DNA of 10,187 nt from Flavobacteriales bacterium CG18_big_fil_WC_8_21_14_2_50_32_9 (GTDB taxonomy: Bacteria > Bacteroidota > Bacteroidia > Flavobacteriales_E > Vicingaceae). A program made the position numbers and the translations under genes. Every line of letters starts with the position of its first letter. Position 1 is the stretch's first letter. The stretch is from the NCBI GenBank assembly GCA_002770955.1, contig PCUH01000195.1:1-10187 (forward strand), written 5' to 3'. Below are positions 1 through 6,293 of the stretch, piece after piece. The notes beneath the pieces are model-generated. The model saw only the letters and a program-made list of their open reading frames with translations. It was not told where the DNA came from and did no database searches.

Positions 1-486
1 AATTAGCACATTGTTGATTTTTATATTAAATCCATTTTGTTCGTAAAGGTTAATGTTGTTTATTACCCTATCAAAATAATCTCTTCTTGTAATGGAATTA
101 AATTTTTCTCTTTTGAGCGTATCTAAACTGATGTTAATGTCTTTAACTCCTGATTTTTTGAAGAGTTCTAAATAGTTGTCAAGTAAAATACCATTGGTGG
201 TTATTCCAAGATTAATAGGAAGTTTGGTAAGCTCAACAATAATTTTTTCGATATTCTTTTTAATAAGCGGTTCGCCTCCCGTTAATCTTATTTTTCGCAC
301 ACCCATATCAACAAACTTTTTGGCGATACTAATTACCTCTTCATGAGTCATCAAGCTTTCTTTTTCAGAAAGTTCAATTCCATCTTCTGGCATACAATAC
401 ACGCATCTTAAATTACATCTTTCGGTAAGTGAAATCCTAAGATAGTCGTGCTTTCTTCCAAATTGGTCAATGATTTTTGAATTCAT
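1..486 (-). CDS. moaA: GTP 3',8-cyclase MoaA, N-terminal half (cut by window edge)
   Basis: The reading frame starts with ATG at 486 and stays open to base 1, giving the first 162 residues of a protein usually about 320-330 long. It is a radical-SAM enzyme. The cluster motif C24-x3-C28-x2-C31 lies in TERCNLRCVYCMPEDG, a MoaA hallmark, and LTGGEPL follows at about 68-74 (SAM binding). TTNG at 96-99 and SLDT at 120-123 are also typical. By family knowledge MoaA acts in the cytoplasm and, with MoaC, converts GTP to cyclic pyranopterin monophosphate, the first step of molybdenum cofactor synthesis. Nitrate reductases need that cofactor, which fits the nitrate-transport genes nearby. The second iron-sulfur cluster and the C-terminal GG motif lie outside the window. 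No Shine-Dalgarno is visible. A weak TAACTTTA box at 495-502 sits close to the start inside repetitive sequence, so the promoter is uncertain. Confidence 0.95.
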   Translation of the reverse strand, partial: MNSKIIDQFGRKHDYLRISLTERCNLRCVYCMPEDGIELSEKESLMTHEEVISIAKKFVDMGVRKIRLTGGEPLIKKNIEKIIVELTKLPINLGITTNGILLDNYLELFKKSGVKDINISLDTLKREKFNSITRRDYFDRVINNINLYEQNGFNIKINNVLI

Positions 487-490
487 AAGG

Positions 491-545
491 TTTGTAAAGT
501 TAAAAGTTCATAAAGTTGAAGGACAGCAGTTGGAGGTTGGAAGAC
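491..545. repeat. Degenerate purine-rich short repeats
   Basis: The units TAAAGTT, AAAAGTT and ATAAAGTT follow each other at about 495-515, then GTTGGAGGTTGGAAGACAGAAG at about 528-550. The drifting 7-8 base units look like decayed microsatellite-type repeats. I recall similar tracts from intergenic regions of flavobacteria, but that is from memory and was not checked. No function can be assigned. Confidence 0.4.
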
Positions 546-626
546 AGAAGTCATTTTCATAAATTCACATTTTTTTACTTACAATTGAGTTTATAGATTA
601 AAGATTATAAATCTTCACCCTTTGTG

Positions 627-642
627 TTTCCCTCAAGGGAAA
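627..642. repeat. Perfect 7-bp inverted repeat (hairpin)
   Basis: TTTCCCT and AGGGAAA are separated by only two bases (CA). The stem would form on either strand. It lies 76-91 bp downstream of the hemerythrin stop codon but lacks the following T-run of an intrinsic terminator on the minus strand. It may be a weak terminator, an mRNA 3'-end stabiliser or a dispersed repeat unit. Confidence 0.4.
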
Positions 643-680
643 AGCCTACACACATTCCCCTTAACTACTAATGCCTAATT

Positions 681-704
681 TTCACATTTTCACATTTTCA
701 AATT
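681..704. repeat. Three tandem 8-mers TTCACATT/TTCAAATT
   Basis: TTCACATT occurs at 681-688 and 689-696, followed by TTCAAATT at 697-704, a 3-copy tandem with one mismatch. A related TTCACATT occurs at about 563-570. It is non-coding and sits just downstream of the hemerythrin stop. No function is evident. Confidence 0.5.
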
Positions 705-717
705 ATTACATTGTAAT

Positions 718-1401
718 CTACACCATTTCCAAAGTTAAGGTTTTAAAATCTTCTGGAGATATAAATTTTTGTGCTAAGGGAAAAAGTGTATTGTCTTCTC
801 TGAAAATATGTAAACGAATAAGTTCAATTAATTCTTTGGCATTATTAAAAGCTACATCATAGGTAAATATTCTAGATTGAGCATCTCTTAACCGAGGAGC
901 CAACCCCAAAAAATTAAACACTAAAGATCCTAATTGAATAAATTTAACATGATCATCTTCCATAATATCTACAGCTGTTACTGGATTTTCACCTGTTCCA
1001 TGTTCGTTATTTGCCAAAAGTGCTTTTTGAAGTATTGGAAATAAAGTTTTTTCTTCTTTACGATTGTGCGGTAATAACTCGTTATCAAAAAAGTCGAAGA
1101 ATTTTTTAAATCCATCATTTATCTCATCATTTAACTCATAATTCAATTCTTTAAATTGTGTTAGGGCTTTTTCAAAAATATCCAATACAACAATAACTTC
1201 TTCGTGTTCTTTTTTTAGCAACATCAAACTTTCATTTAATGCTGTATTATCAAGTTCAATCTTTGCATAGTTAGAATATGCATCAGGAGGATCCATTGGT
1301 GATAATTCATCCTCTTGAATAGAAATGTCTTTCTCAGGATTTCCTTTTACAGGGTCAATTTCATTTAATCTTTTGCCAGTTTCTTTATCAATTATTTTCA
1401 T
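718..1401 (-). CDS. Hemerythrin-like HHE-domain protein
   Basis: This 227-residue soluble protein has no signal peptide or membrane segment. Its HHE four-helix domain spans about 55-212. The di-iron ligand pattern is visible: H66 in LKKEHEE, H112-x3-E116 in LPHNRKEE, H151 in MEDDH, and H198-x3-E202 in LHIFREDN. The two half motifs ending in TLFP (119-122 and 205-208) are typical of the family. Residues 1-50 are acidic, proline-containing and probably disordered. Hemerythrin-like proteins bind O2 or NO at a di-iron centre; some (RIC/YtfE) repair iron-sulfur clusters after nitrosative stress. The N-terminal ScdA-type domain of RIC proteins is absent, so that specific role is not supported. A cytoplasmic O2- or NO-handling protein is the best inference. 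It has its own promoter with two CRP/FNR-like palindromes. The ATG at 1401 is preferred because the promoter elements lie just upstream. Confidence 0.9.
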   Translation of the reverse strand: MKIIDKETGKRLNEIDPVKGNPEKDISIQEDELSPMDPPDAYSNYAKIELDNTALNESLMLLKKEHEEVIVVLDIFEKALTQFKELNYELNDEINDGFKKFFDFFDNELLPHNRKEEKTLFPILQKALLANNEHGTGENPVTAVDIMEDDHVKFIQLGSLVFNFLGLAPRLRDAQSRIFTYDVAFNNAKELIELIRLHIFREDNTLFPLAQKFISPEDFKTLTLEMV

Positions 1402-1427
1402 TATATAGTTATTTAATTAATGATATT

Positions 1428-1441
1428 ATGATAGGTATCAT
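1428..1441. promoter_or_regulatory. CRP/FNR-like palindrome, hemerythrin promoter-proximal site
   Basis: ATGATAGGTATCAT has perfect 6-bp arms (ATGATA/TATCAT) and matches TGAT-N4-ATCA. It is centred 33 bp before the ATG, downstream of the start point predicted from the site at 1490-1503. A protein bound here could block transcription, or the site could serve a second promoter I did not identify. Confidence 0.5.
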
Positions 1442-1458
1442 TCATAATATTTCAATGA

Positions 1459-1503
1459 TAAAATTACACTTATATATTAGCTTGAAAAAATGATTTAAGT
1501 CAT
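1459..1503 (-). promoter_or_regulatory. Predicted hemerythrin promoter: CRP/FNR-like site plus -7 box
   Basis: A near-palindrome, ATGATTTAAGTCAT (1490-1503, one mismatched pair), is centred at 1496.5. On the minus strand TAATTTTA (1459-1466) matches the Bacteroidota -7 consensus TAnnTTTG except for the last base. The centre-to-centre distance is 34 bp, nearly the same as at the three other promoters of this window (33 bp). The inferred start point is near 1455, giving a leader of about 54 nt. The activator identity is inference. Confidence 0.55.
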
Positions 1504-1516
1504 GCTATACTCTTAA

Positions 1517-2584
1517 TTAATAAAAAGCAGTATTATTGATGAAAGTAGAATCTGTTAATGTGTGTAAGAAAGCAATTAAATCAGCCTTATCTGATGTTGA
1601 TAATTGTGCCCCACCTTGAGCTATATGATTCATCAACGGATCTACAGTTGCGGATTGTTGGAGACCAGTGCTATAAAAATCAATTACATCCTCTAATGTT
1701 GCATATCTGTTGTCGTGCATATAAGGAGCTGTTAAAGCAATGTTTCTTAATGTTGGGCTTCTAAATTTACCCATATCTGCAGGATCTCCTGTAACTAAAT
1801 ACCTACCTTGATCAACTCCACTGAAAGAACTGTTTAGTGCATTATTATGGTATTCCCTATCTGTCCATAGAGGATTCCCGGCACTTCCATGGCAGTGATA
1901 ACAATCTCCTCTATTGTCATCCATATAAATATTGTATCCATTCATTTCTGAAGGAGTTAAAGCTGTTTCTCCACGGACAAATTTATCAAATTTTGAATCT
2001 CCAGAAATCATAGTTCTAATGAATTGAGCCAATGAGTAACTGATGTATTTTTGACGTTCAGGAGTGGAAAGTTCAGTTATTTTTACCCCAAAAGCTTTCC
2101 AAAAGAGGATTTGATAATTTTTATTTCTTTTCAAACGATTTAAAATACTATCGTTGTTGGCTTCAAGAAAGGGATTTCCTTCGGCTAAATCGGCTAATGC
2201 AACATTATCTAAATGTTCTTCTCCTCCATTCCAACCAAAAGCTTTTTGCCACCCTACATTTACATGAGGCAAAACGGCTGTACCAACTGGACCCATTGCT
2301 GAAATTGTAAAAGACTGGGCTCTTAAATGACAAGAAGAACAAGATAATCCATTTGTGCTAAGAATTTTGTCATAATAAAGGCTTTTACCTAACCGAACTC
2401 CTTCTTCAGTCATTTTATTAAAATCAGGATTTTCCATTGGGGGTAAATAGGTAAGAACACGTGGTAGAATATAATTTGGATTGTACGTGCCAAATTGATC
2501 AATAGGAGTTGTAATTACTTCTTTGTCTTTTTTACAACTTAAAAAAGTTAATAAAAGCATAAAAATTAGTAGTATATTTTTCAT
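1517..2584 (-). CDS. Diheme cytochrome-c peroxidase (MauG/CcpA family), lipoprotein
   Basis: At 355 residues it has the normal length for a bacterial diheme peroxidase. It begins with a lipoprotein signal peptide (hydrophobic 4-15, FLSC with acylated C17), so it is tethered to a membrane facing the periplasm. Heme motif 1 is C82-SS-C85-H86 in the peroxidatic N-terminal domain. Heme motif 2 is C228-YH-C231-H232 in the electron-entry domain. The family signature FRSPTLRNIALTAPYMHD follows at 274-291; M289 may be the axial ligand of the second heme. The known family reaction is reduction of H2O2 to water with electrons from small c-type cytochromes; some members (MauG) modify proteins instead. 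The neighbouring monoheme lipoprotein, 17 bp upstream and in the same operon, is a natural electron donor. The ATG at 2584 gives a complete signal peptide. No clear terminator follows, only TTAATTAA at 1513-1520. Confidence 0.94.
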   Translation of the reverse strand: MKNILLIFMLLLTFLSCKKDKEVITTPIDQFGTYNPNYILPRVLTYLPPMENPDFNKMTEEGVRLGKSLYYDKILSTNGLSCSSCHLRAQSFTISAMGPVGTAVLPHVNVGWQKAFGWNGGEEHLDNVALADLAEGNPFLEANNDSILNRLKRNKNYQILFWKAFGVKITELSTPERQKYISYSLAQFIRTMISGDSKFDKFVRGETALTPSEMNGYNIYMDDNRGDCYHCHGSAGNPLWTDREYHNNALNSSFSGVDQGRYLVTGDPADMGKFRSPTLRNIALTAPYMHDNRYATLEDVIDFYSTGLQQSATVDPLMNHIAQGGAQLSTSDKADLIAFLHTLTDSTFINNTAFY

Positions 2585-2601
2585 AGTTATTTATTTTAAA
2601 T

Positions 2602-2970
2602 TTATTCAATACAATCTTGATTAATCCATTCTAATACAAGTTGCTTATCAAAATTTGACAAACTTCTGTCGGGGGGCATTGCCGAAGGATATTCATCAAC
2701 AACACGATGTTTTAATGTCCCATATTTTGCAGAAATTTTAACGTCATCGTAAGTTACTAGATATGGAGCTTGATTAATAGGGTAGGCACTATGACAAGCT
2801 TTGCAGTTATAATCTATAATTTTTTTTATATGAGAATTATAGGTAATTATACCATCAATGATGATATTGTTTTCGATAGGTAATGTTGTTGTGTTAGGTT
2901 TAATAGTATCGTATTTGCAAGCATAAGTGCTACAGAACAGTAAAGATGTTATGATAAATCGAAACAACAT
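2602..2970 (-). CDS. Small monoheme cytochrome c lipoprotein
   Basis: From the ATG at 2970 the protein has 122 residues. It opens with a hydrophobic signal (3-17) ending in TYAC, a somewhat weak lipobox with C18 as the likely lipidated residue. A single heme-binding motif C56-KA-C59-H60 lies in IDYNCKACHS, and AMPPD at 97-101 offers M98 as a candidate axial ligand. The length and the late MPP...LVLEWINQ pattern resemble short c-type cytochromes common in Bacteroidota. The frame stays open upstream to a GTG at 3045, but that codon lies inside the preceding gene's terminator and upstream of the predicted promoter, so the ATG at 2970 is chosen. The gene is 17 bp from the diheme peroxidase and surely cotranscribed with it. 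Electron donation to the peroxidase is inferred from this pairing. Confidence 0.85.
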   Translation of the reverse strand: MLFRFIITSLLFCSTYACKYDTIKPNTTTLPIENNIIIDGIITYNSHIKKIIDYNCKACHSAYPINQAPYLVTYDDVKISAKYGTLKHRVVDEYPSAMPPDRSLSNFDKQLVLEWINQDCIE

Positions 2971-2988
2971 ATTAGAGTATATATCTTC

Positions 2989-3032
2989 CAAAGTTAAAGG
3001 AGAAACAATAGAAATGACATGAGGAATATCAT
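2989..3032 (-). promoter_or_regulatory. Predicted cytochrome c/peroxidase operon promoter with CRP/FNR-like site
   Basis: On the minus strand TAACTTTG (2989-2996) matches the Bacteroidota -7 box TAnnTTTG exactly. The palindrome-like ATGAGGAATATCAT (3019-3032) has the core TGAGGAATATCA, centred 33 bp upstream of the box. The core differs by a single base from the porin promoter's TGAGCAATATCA. The inferred start near 2985 leaves a leader of about 15 nt before the ATG at 2970. No TTG element is seen at normal -33 spacing, consistent with activator dependence. Confidence 0.65.
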
Positions 3033-3067
3033 AAAAAAAGACCACTTCTTTTTACGGAAGTAGTCTT
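3033..3067 (-). terminator. Intrinsic terminator of the porin gene
   Basis: Read on the minus strand, AAGACTACTTC and GAAGTGGTCTT form an 11-bp stem with one G-T wobble around an 8-nt loop, followed directly by a run of seven T. It lies 29 bp after the porin stop codon and separates the porin from the cytochrome c/peroxidase operon, whose activator site begins at the next base. Confidence 0.9.
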
Positions 3068-3095
3068 TTCATCTAACTAAAACTACGTTTAAGAA

Positions 3096-4547
3096 TTATT
3101 TTTTTTCTTCTCCTGTAATAAATTTAGGTTTAATGGTTAACATTAACCAACCCCATCCGTTGTTATTTTTTTCAACACCTCTGCCAACGCCATCCGTAAC
3201 TCCTTTTAAATAAGAAAGAGTTTCTGAATTCATTAATACAGAATAACCACCTTTAACATCAACACCTTTAGCTAATTGAAATCCAAAAGTTAAGTCTATC
3301 TCTGTTCCTAAATAGCTGTCCATTGCTTGAAGTTGGTCTATTTCTGATAAAGGAGTTCCAGCTTGAATTGCTGCATTATTATCTAGTTGAACTTTGTAAC
3401 CATCAATAACTTCTTCAGCAGCTAAAAAGTAATGAACATCTGCACCTAACCAAAATTTTTCGTGTTTGTATTTTAAACCAAGGAATACATCATTAAGTCC
3501 AACAGAGCCAATGTGGTTTCCAACATAAAAGTAATCCATAGTACCATTAAATTTATGGTTGGTTCCGAAATGTGGATTAAAAGAATGGCTAACTGTTCTG
3601 TAAGCAAAAGAAGTATCTGTTTGACTTTGACCACTGAGGTGTTCAAGACCTAAATTAAAGGTAATTTTTTCAGTAATTTTATATGCTGCTTCTAACCTCA
3701 AATTCATTGCCTGAATTTCTTTGTTGTATTCTCCATCAACATCTGAAAAAACAACATTTCTATTGCCTTCAACACCCATTTGATAGTAGAACGCACCAGC
3801 TAATTGTAGTTTATTTTTATTATAAACTAATCTTGTTCCAGCAGTTTGGCTATAATTATCTTTGTAATAAGCTTCGACAGTTCCTCCTGTAATTACGCCA
3901 GAGCTATCATAATCTAACTGTTCTTTGCCAAGATTTAAAAAAAGCAAACTTGCATTAAAATTTTCAGAAAATTGATGATTTAACCACATAAACTGCATGG
4001 CTTTGTAAGAACCAAATTGTGCAACAGTTCCTGTTAGCCTCGCATTATCTTGGTTGTAGGCAACTCCAAAATCAATTTTTGTTTTTTCTGTTTTAAATTT
4101 TAATAATGCTGCATCATGAGCTCTTGATTGTTGAGCCCAACCTAAGTCACCAAAAATACGGTGATCATCATAAGCAATTTCTTGGCGACCAAATTTTAAC
4201 GACCATTTTTTGTTTAAAAGAGCTTCTGCCCATGCTTCATGAACAGCAATGTAAGCACCATTGTTGTTTTGTTGCGATGCTGTTCCAACTGTTTGAGGTT
4301 GACTTCCCCATACTCGTATATCTTGAACCGAAATTTTAAAAATATAACCTTCTGTTTTATAACCAAAATTTAATCTGGTTCTTTGATCAACAAAAGCAGC
4401 ATGATCTTGTGTTGAGTCGAGTATGTTTTTAAACCCATTTCGATATTCAAAACGAGGACGAATTTCACCGTCTAAGGTGAATTGGGCGAATGTAGGAACG
4501 CTTATCATTAGCAAAGCTCCTGTAACTATTTTTCTTGAGAGTTTCAT
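3096..4547 (-). CDS. Outer-membrane beta-barrel porin, alginate-export (AlgE-like) family
   Basis: This 483-residue protein starts with a classical signal peptide (positive KLSRK, hydrophobic 8-17, cleavage after TFAQ around residue 22). The rest alternates amphipathic strands with turns, as in a large barrel. Family-type stretches include RTRLNFGYKTEGYIFKISVQD (56-76) and KFGRQEIAYDDHRIFG (118-133), followed by a W-x6-HDA element at about 137-146. The last strand ends with an aromatic residue (PKF), but a polar tail ITGEEKK follows instead of the usual terminal aromatic. Known AlgE exports alginate, yet many Bacteroidota relatives sit outside any polysaccharide locus. Here there are no alginate genes and the flanks are nitrate transporters and c-type cytochromes. 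A channel for nitrate, nitrite or another small anion across the outer membrane is a reasonable inference, not shown. It has its own promoter and terminator, so it is a single-gene unit. Confidence 0.83.
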   Translation of the reverse strand: MKLSRKIVTGALLMISVPTFAQFTLDGEIRPRFEYRNGFKNILDSTQDHAAFVDQRTRLNFGYKTEGYIFKISVQDIRVWGSQPQTVGTASQQNNNGAYIAVHEAWAEALLNKKWSLKFGRQEIAYDDHRIFGDLGWAQQSRAHDAALLKFKTEKTKIDFGVAYNQDNARLTGTVAQFGSYKAMQFMWLNHQFSENFNASLLFLNLGKEQLDYDSSGVITGGTVEAYYKDNYSQTAGTRLVYNKNKLQLAGAFYYQMGVEGNRNVVFSDVDGEYNKEIQAMNLRLEAAYKITEKITFNLGLEHLSGQSQTDTSFAYRTVSHSFNPHFGTNHKFNGTMDYFYVGNHIGSVGLNDVFLGLKYKHEKFWLGADVHYFLAAEEVIDGYKVQLDNNAAIQAGTPLSEIDQLQAMDSYLGTEIDLTFGFQLAKGVDVKGGYSVLMNSETLSYLKGVTDGVGRGVEKNNNGWGWLMLTIKPKFITGEEKK

Positions 4548-4573
4548 GATTTTATAATTTTTATAATTTATAA

Positions 4574-4616
4574 CAAAAGTAGTTTCGATTAATAGTTTAT
4601 TAGATGAGCAATATCA
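4574..4616 (-). promoter_or_regulatory. Predicted porin promoter with CRP/FNR-like site
   Basis: On the minus strand TACTTTTG (4574-4581) is an exact TAnnTTTG -7 box. TGAGCAATATCA (plus strand, 4605-4616) is centred 33 bp upstream of it. The inferred start is near 4570, with a leader of about 23 nt. A normal -33 TTG at 17-23 bp spacing is missing, as expected when an activator supplies polymerase contact. Confidence 0.65.
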
Positions 4617-4640
4617 GTCATTAAAGTTCTTTTTTATTGC

Positions 4641-6248
4641 CTATGGGTTATCAAACTCACGTTTAGGACCTTGATAATACCACCAGTTTAATACCAAACA
4701 AATCACATAATAAGCAGTAAATCCATACAAAGCATATTCAGGAGTTCCCGCTTTAATTTGTTCGCCAAATACTTTTGGAATAATAAAAGCTCCATAAGCA
4801 GCAATGGCAGCCGTCCAACCTAAAACTGGTCCAGCATGCTCTTTGCTAAAAATGTATGGAATACTTCTAAATGTTGAACCGTTACCAATACCAGTAGCAA
4901 GAAATAATAACATGAAACATCCAAAAAATGGCCACCAATATGTTTCTGGTGTTGCAGCTTCACGAGCTTGAATTACAAAATAAGCCACAGCTAATGCTCC
5001 AACAACTTGCATTAAAGTGCTTACCATGGTAACTTTTGCTCCGCTATTAAATTTGTCAGACAAAATCCCACCTACAGGTCGAATCAAAGCTCCTATCATA
5101 GGACCAATAAAAGCCCACAACATAAAATTTGGAGCATTTGGATTAATATAAGAAGGGTCATCAGGGTTGGTGTAAACAAAAATATCTTGACATAATTTTG
5201 GAAAGGCAGCAGAAAAACCGATAAATGAACCAAAGGTCATGGTGTAAAGTACGGTCATTATCCAGTTGTGCTTACTGCTTAGTATAGAAAATTGTTTGTT
5301 CAGGTTGGCTTTTATTTCTCCTGGAGTAGCATACTTCATTAACAATACAGCAATAATGATTACAAGAGGTAGCACGATCCACATATTTACTTTTAAACTT
5401 ACCAATAAATAAGAACCAATGGCTGAAGCAATAAGGCCAAGCGTAACCATATATAAAGTTTTACCAACACCTTGAGCAGTACTTGGTAATTTAGGTGTGC
5501 CTGTAATTACATTGTTCATTCCGAAAAAAGCACCTACAACCGCAGCTAAAAGTAAAGGCACCCAAACCCAACCTGCATTTTGAACACCAGCTAAAGGGCC
5601 ACCACCATCTACACCTATCGATGTTCCAGCAACTCCAAACAATGAAAAACCTACCGCAAAAGGAACTAATTTTTGCATGGTGGCAACGCCTAAATTTCCG
5701 ATTCCGGCATTCATTCCCAATGCATATCCCTGATTTTTTTTAGGATAGAAGAAACTGATGTTGCTCATGGATGAGGAGAAATTACCACCTCCAAAACCTG
5801 AAAGCATTGCCATAATTGCAAATACCATATAAGAGGTGTTGATGTTGCTCAACGCCATTCCTGTTCCAATGGCAGGTATAAGTAAAAGAGCCGTGGTAAC
5901 AAAAATCACATTTCGTCCACCACCTAATGATATTAAAAATGAGTTAGGTAGTCGTAAGGTTGCTCCTGCTAACCCTGCTATTGCAGGTAAGGTGTAATAC
6001 AAATTATTTACTTCAGCCAACGCATTATTAAATTCATCAGAGCCTGGTGTTAAACCTTCGGTCATTCCAAAGTTGAAACCAAAATCTTTCATGTACTTGA
6101 TGATTACTCCCCACATAATCCATACTGCAAAAGCAAGTAGTAGTGCTGGAATGGAGAACCATAAGTTTTTAGTAGCTATTTTTTTTCCTGTGGAAGTCCA
6201 AAAACTTTCGTCCTCTACTTCCCATTTTTCAATGTTAATTTTTGACAT
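4641..6248 (-). CDS. narK: NarK2-type nitrate/nitrite transporter, copy A
   Basis: This 535-residue polytopic protein belongs to the major facilitator superfamily, nitrate/nitrite porter family, close to E. coli NarK/NarU. Hallmarks: the substrate arginine of TM2, R99, in GATLRLPNSF; the first nitrate signature in GYALGMNAGIGNLG (174-187); the second arginine R390 in ALIRPVGGILSD; and the second signature in GWTAAIAAYGAFIIP (477-491). Twelve hydrophobic segments can be traced. Extended loops at 60-80 and 355-372, longer than in E. coli NarK, account for the greater length. By family knowledge it moves nitrate in, coupled to nitrite export, across the inner membrane. It follows the NarK1-type gene by 45 bp, so the two form an operon; together they recall the fused NarK1-NarK2 proteins of Paracoccus. 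The sequence ends QGPKREFDNP, identical to copy B. Confidence 0.95.
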   Translation of the reverse strand: MSKINIEKWEVEDESFWTSTGKKIATKNLWFSIPALLLAFAVWIMWGVIIKYMKDFGFNFGMTEGLTPGSDEFNNALAEVNNLYYTLPAIAGLAGATLRLPNSFLISLGGGRNVIFVTTALLLIPAIGTGMALSNINTSYMVFAIMAMLSGFGGGNFSSSMSNISFFYPKKNQGYALGMNAGIGNLGVATMQKLVPFAVGFSLFGVAGTSIGVDGGGPLAGVQNAGWVWVPLLLAAVVGAFFGMNNVITGTPKLPSTAQGVGKTLYMVTLGLIASAIGSYLLVSLKVNMWIVLPLVIIIAVLLMKYATPGEIKANLNKQFSILSSKHNWIMTVLYTMTFGSFIGFSAAFPKLCQDIFVYTNPDDPSYINPNAPNFMLWAFIGPMIGALIRPVGGILSDKFNSGAKVTMVSTLMQVVGALAVAYFVIQAREAATPETYWWPFFGCFMLLFLATGIGNGSTFRSIPYIFSKEHAGPVLGWTAAIAAYGAFIIPKVFGEQIKAGTPEYALYGFTAYYVICLVLNWWYYQGPKREFDNP

Positions 6249-6293
6249 AATTTTAAGTTTAGTTAGGTTAGGTTGTATGATTTATTCAAGATT
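6249..6293 (-). other. Short spacer within the narK1-narK2A operon
   Basis: There is no terminator and no TAnnTTTG box between the two transporter genes. A small direct repeat GTTAG-GTTAG-GTTG occupies 6262-6275. The spacing supports cotranscription. Confidence 0.6.

Larger units (their letters stand above)
487..717. other. Intergenic region between hemerythrin gene and moaA
   Basis: I see no gene here. The moaA-proximal part (491-545) is made of degenerate purine-rich units around AAAGTT and GTTGGA(A)G. The middle holds a perfect 7-bp hairpin, TTTCCCT/AGGGAAA (627-642). The hemerythrin-proximal part has three near-identical 8-mers (681-704) and a small palindrome, ATTACA-T-TGTAAT (705-717), directly after the hemerythrin stop codon. 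Neither hairpin is followed by a T-run on the minus strand, so no convincing intrinsic terminator separates the hemerythrin gene from moaA. Confidence 0.6.

Noticed and set aside
491..704. CRISPR-like or regularly spaced repeats upstream of moaA
   Set aside because: The units are 7-8 bases, degenerate and directly abutting, with no spacers.
671..862. 63-codon plus-strand frame overlapping the hemerythrin 3' end
   Set aside because: It is mostly antisense to the HHE coding region, begins in the tandem 8-mers, and has no family resemblance.
3096..4547. Porin as a TonB-dependent receptor or a true alginate exporter
   Set aside because: There is no TonB box or plug domain and the protein is too short for a TonB receptor. 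No alginate synthesis genes are nearby, so a substrate of alginate is not supported.
6278..6288. TGATTTATTCA between narK1 and narK2 copy A as another regulator site
   Set aside because: The spacing is TGA-N5-TCA, one base short of the motif, and there is no TAnnTTTG box in the 45-bp spacer.
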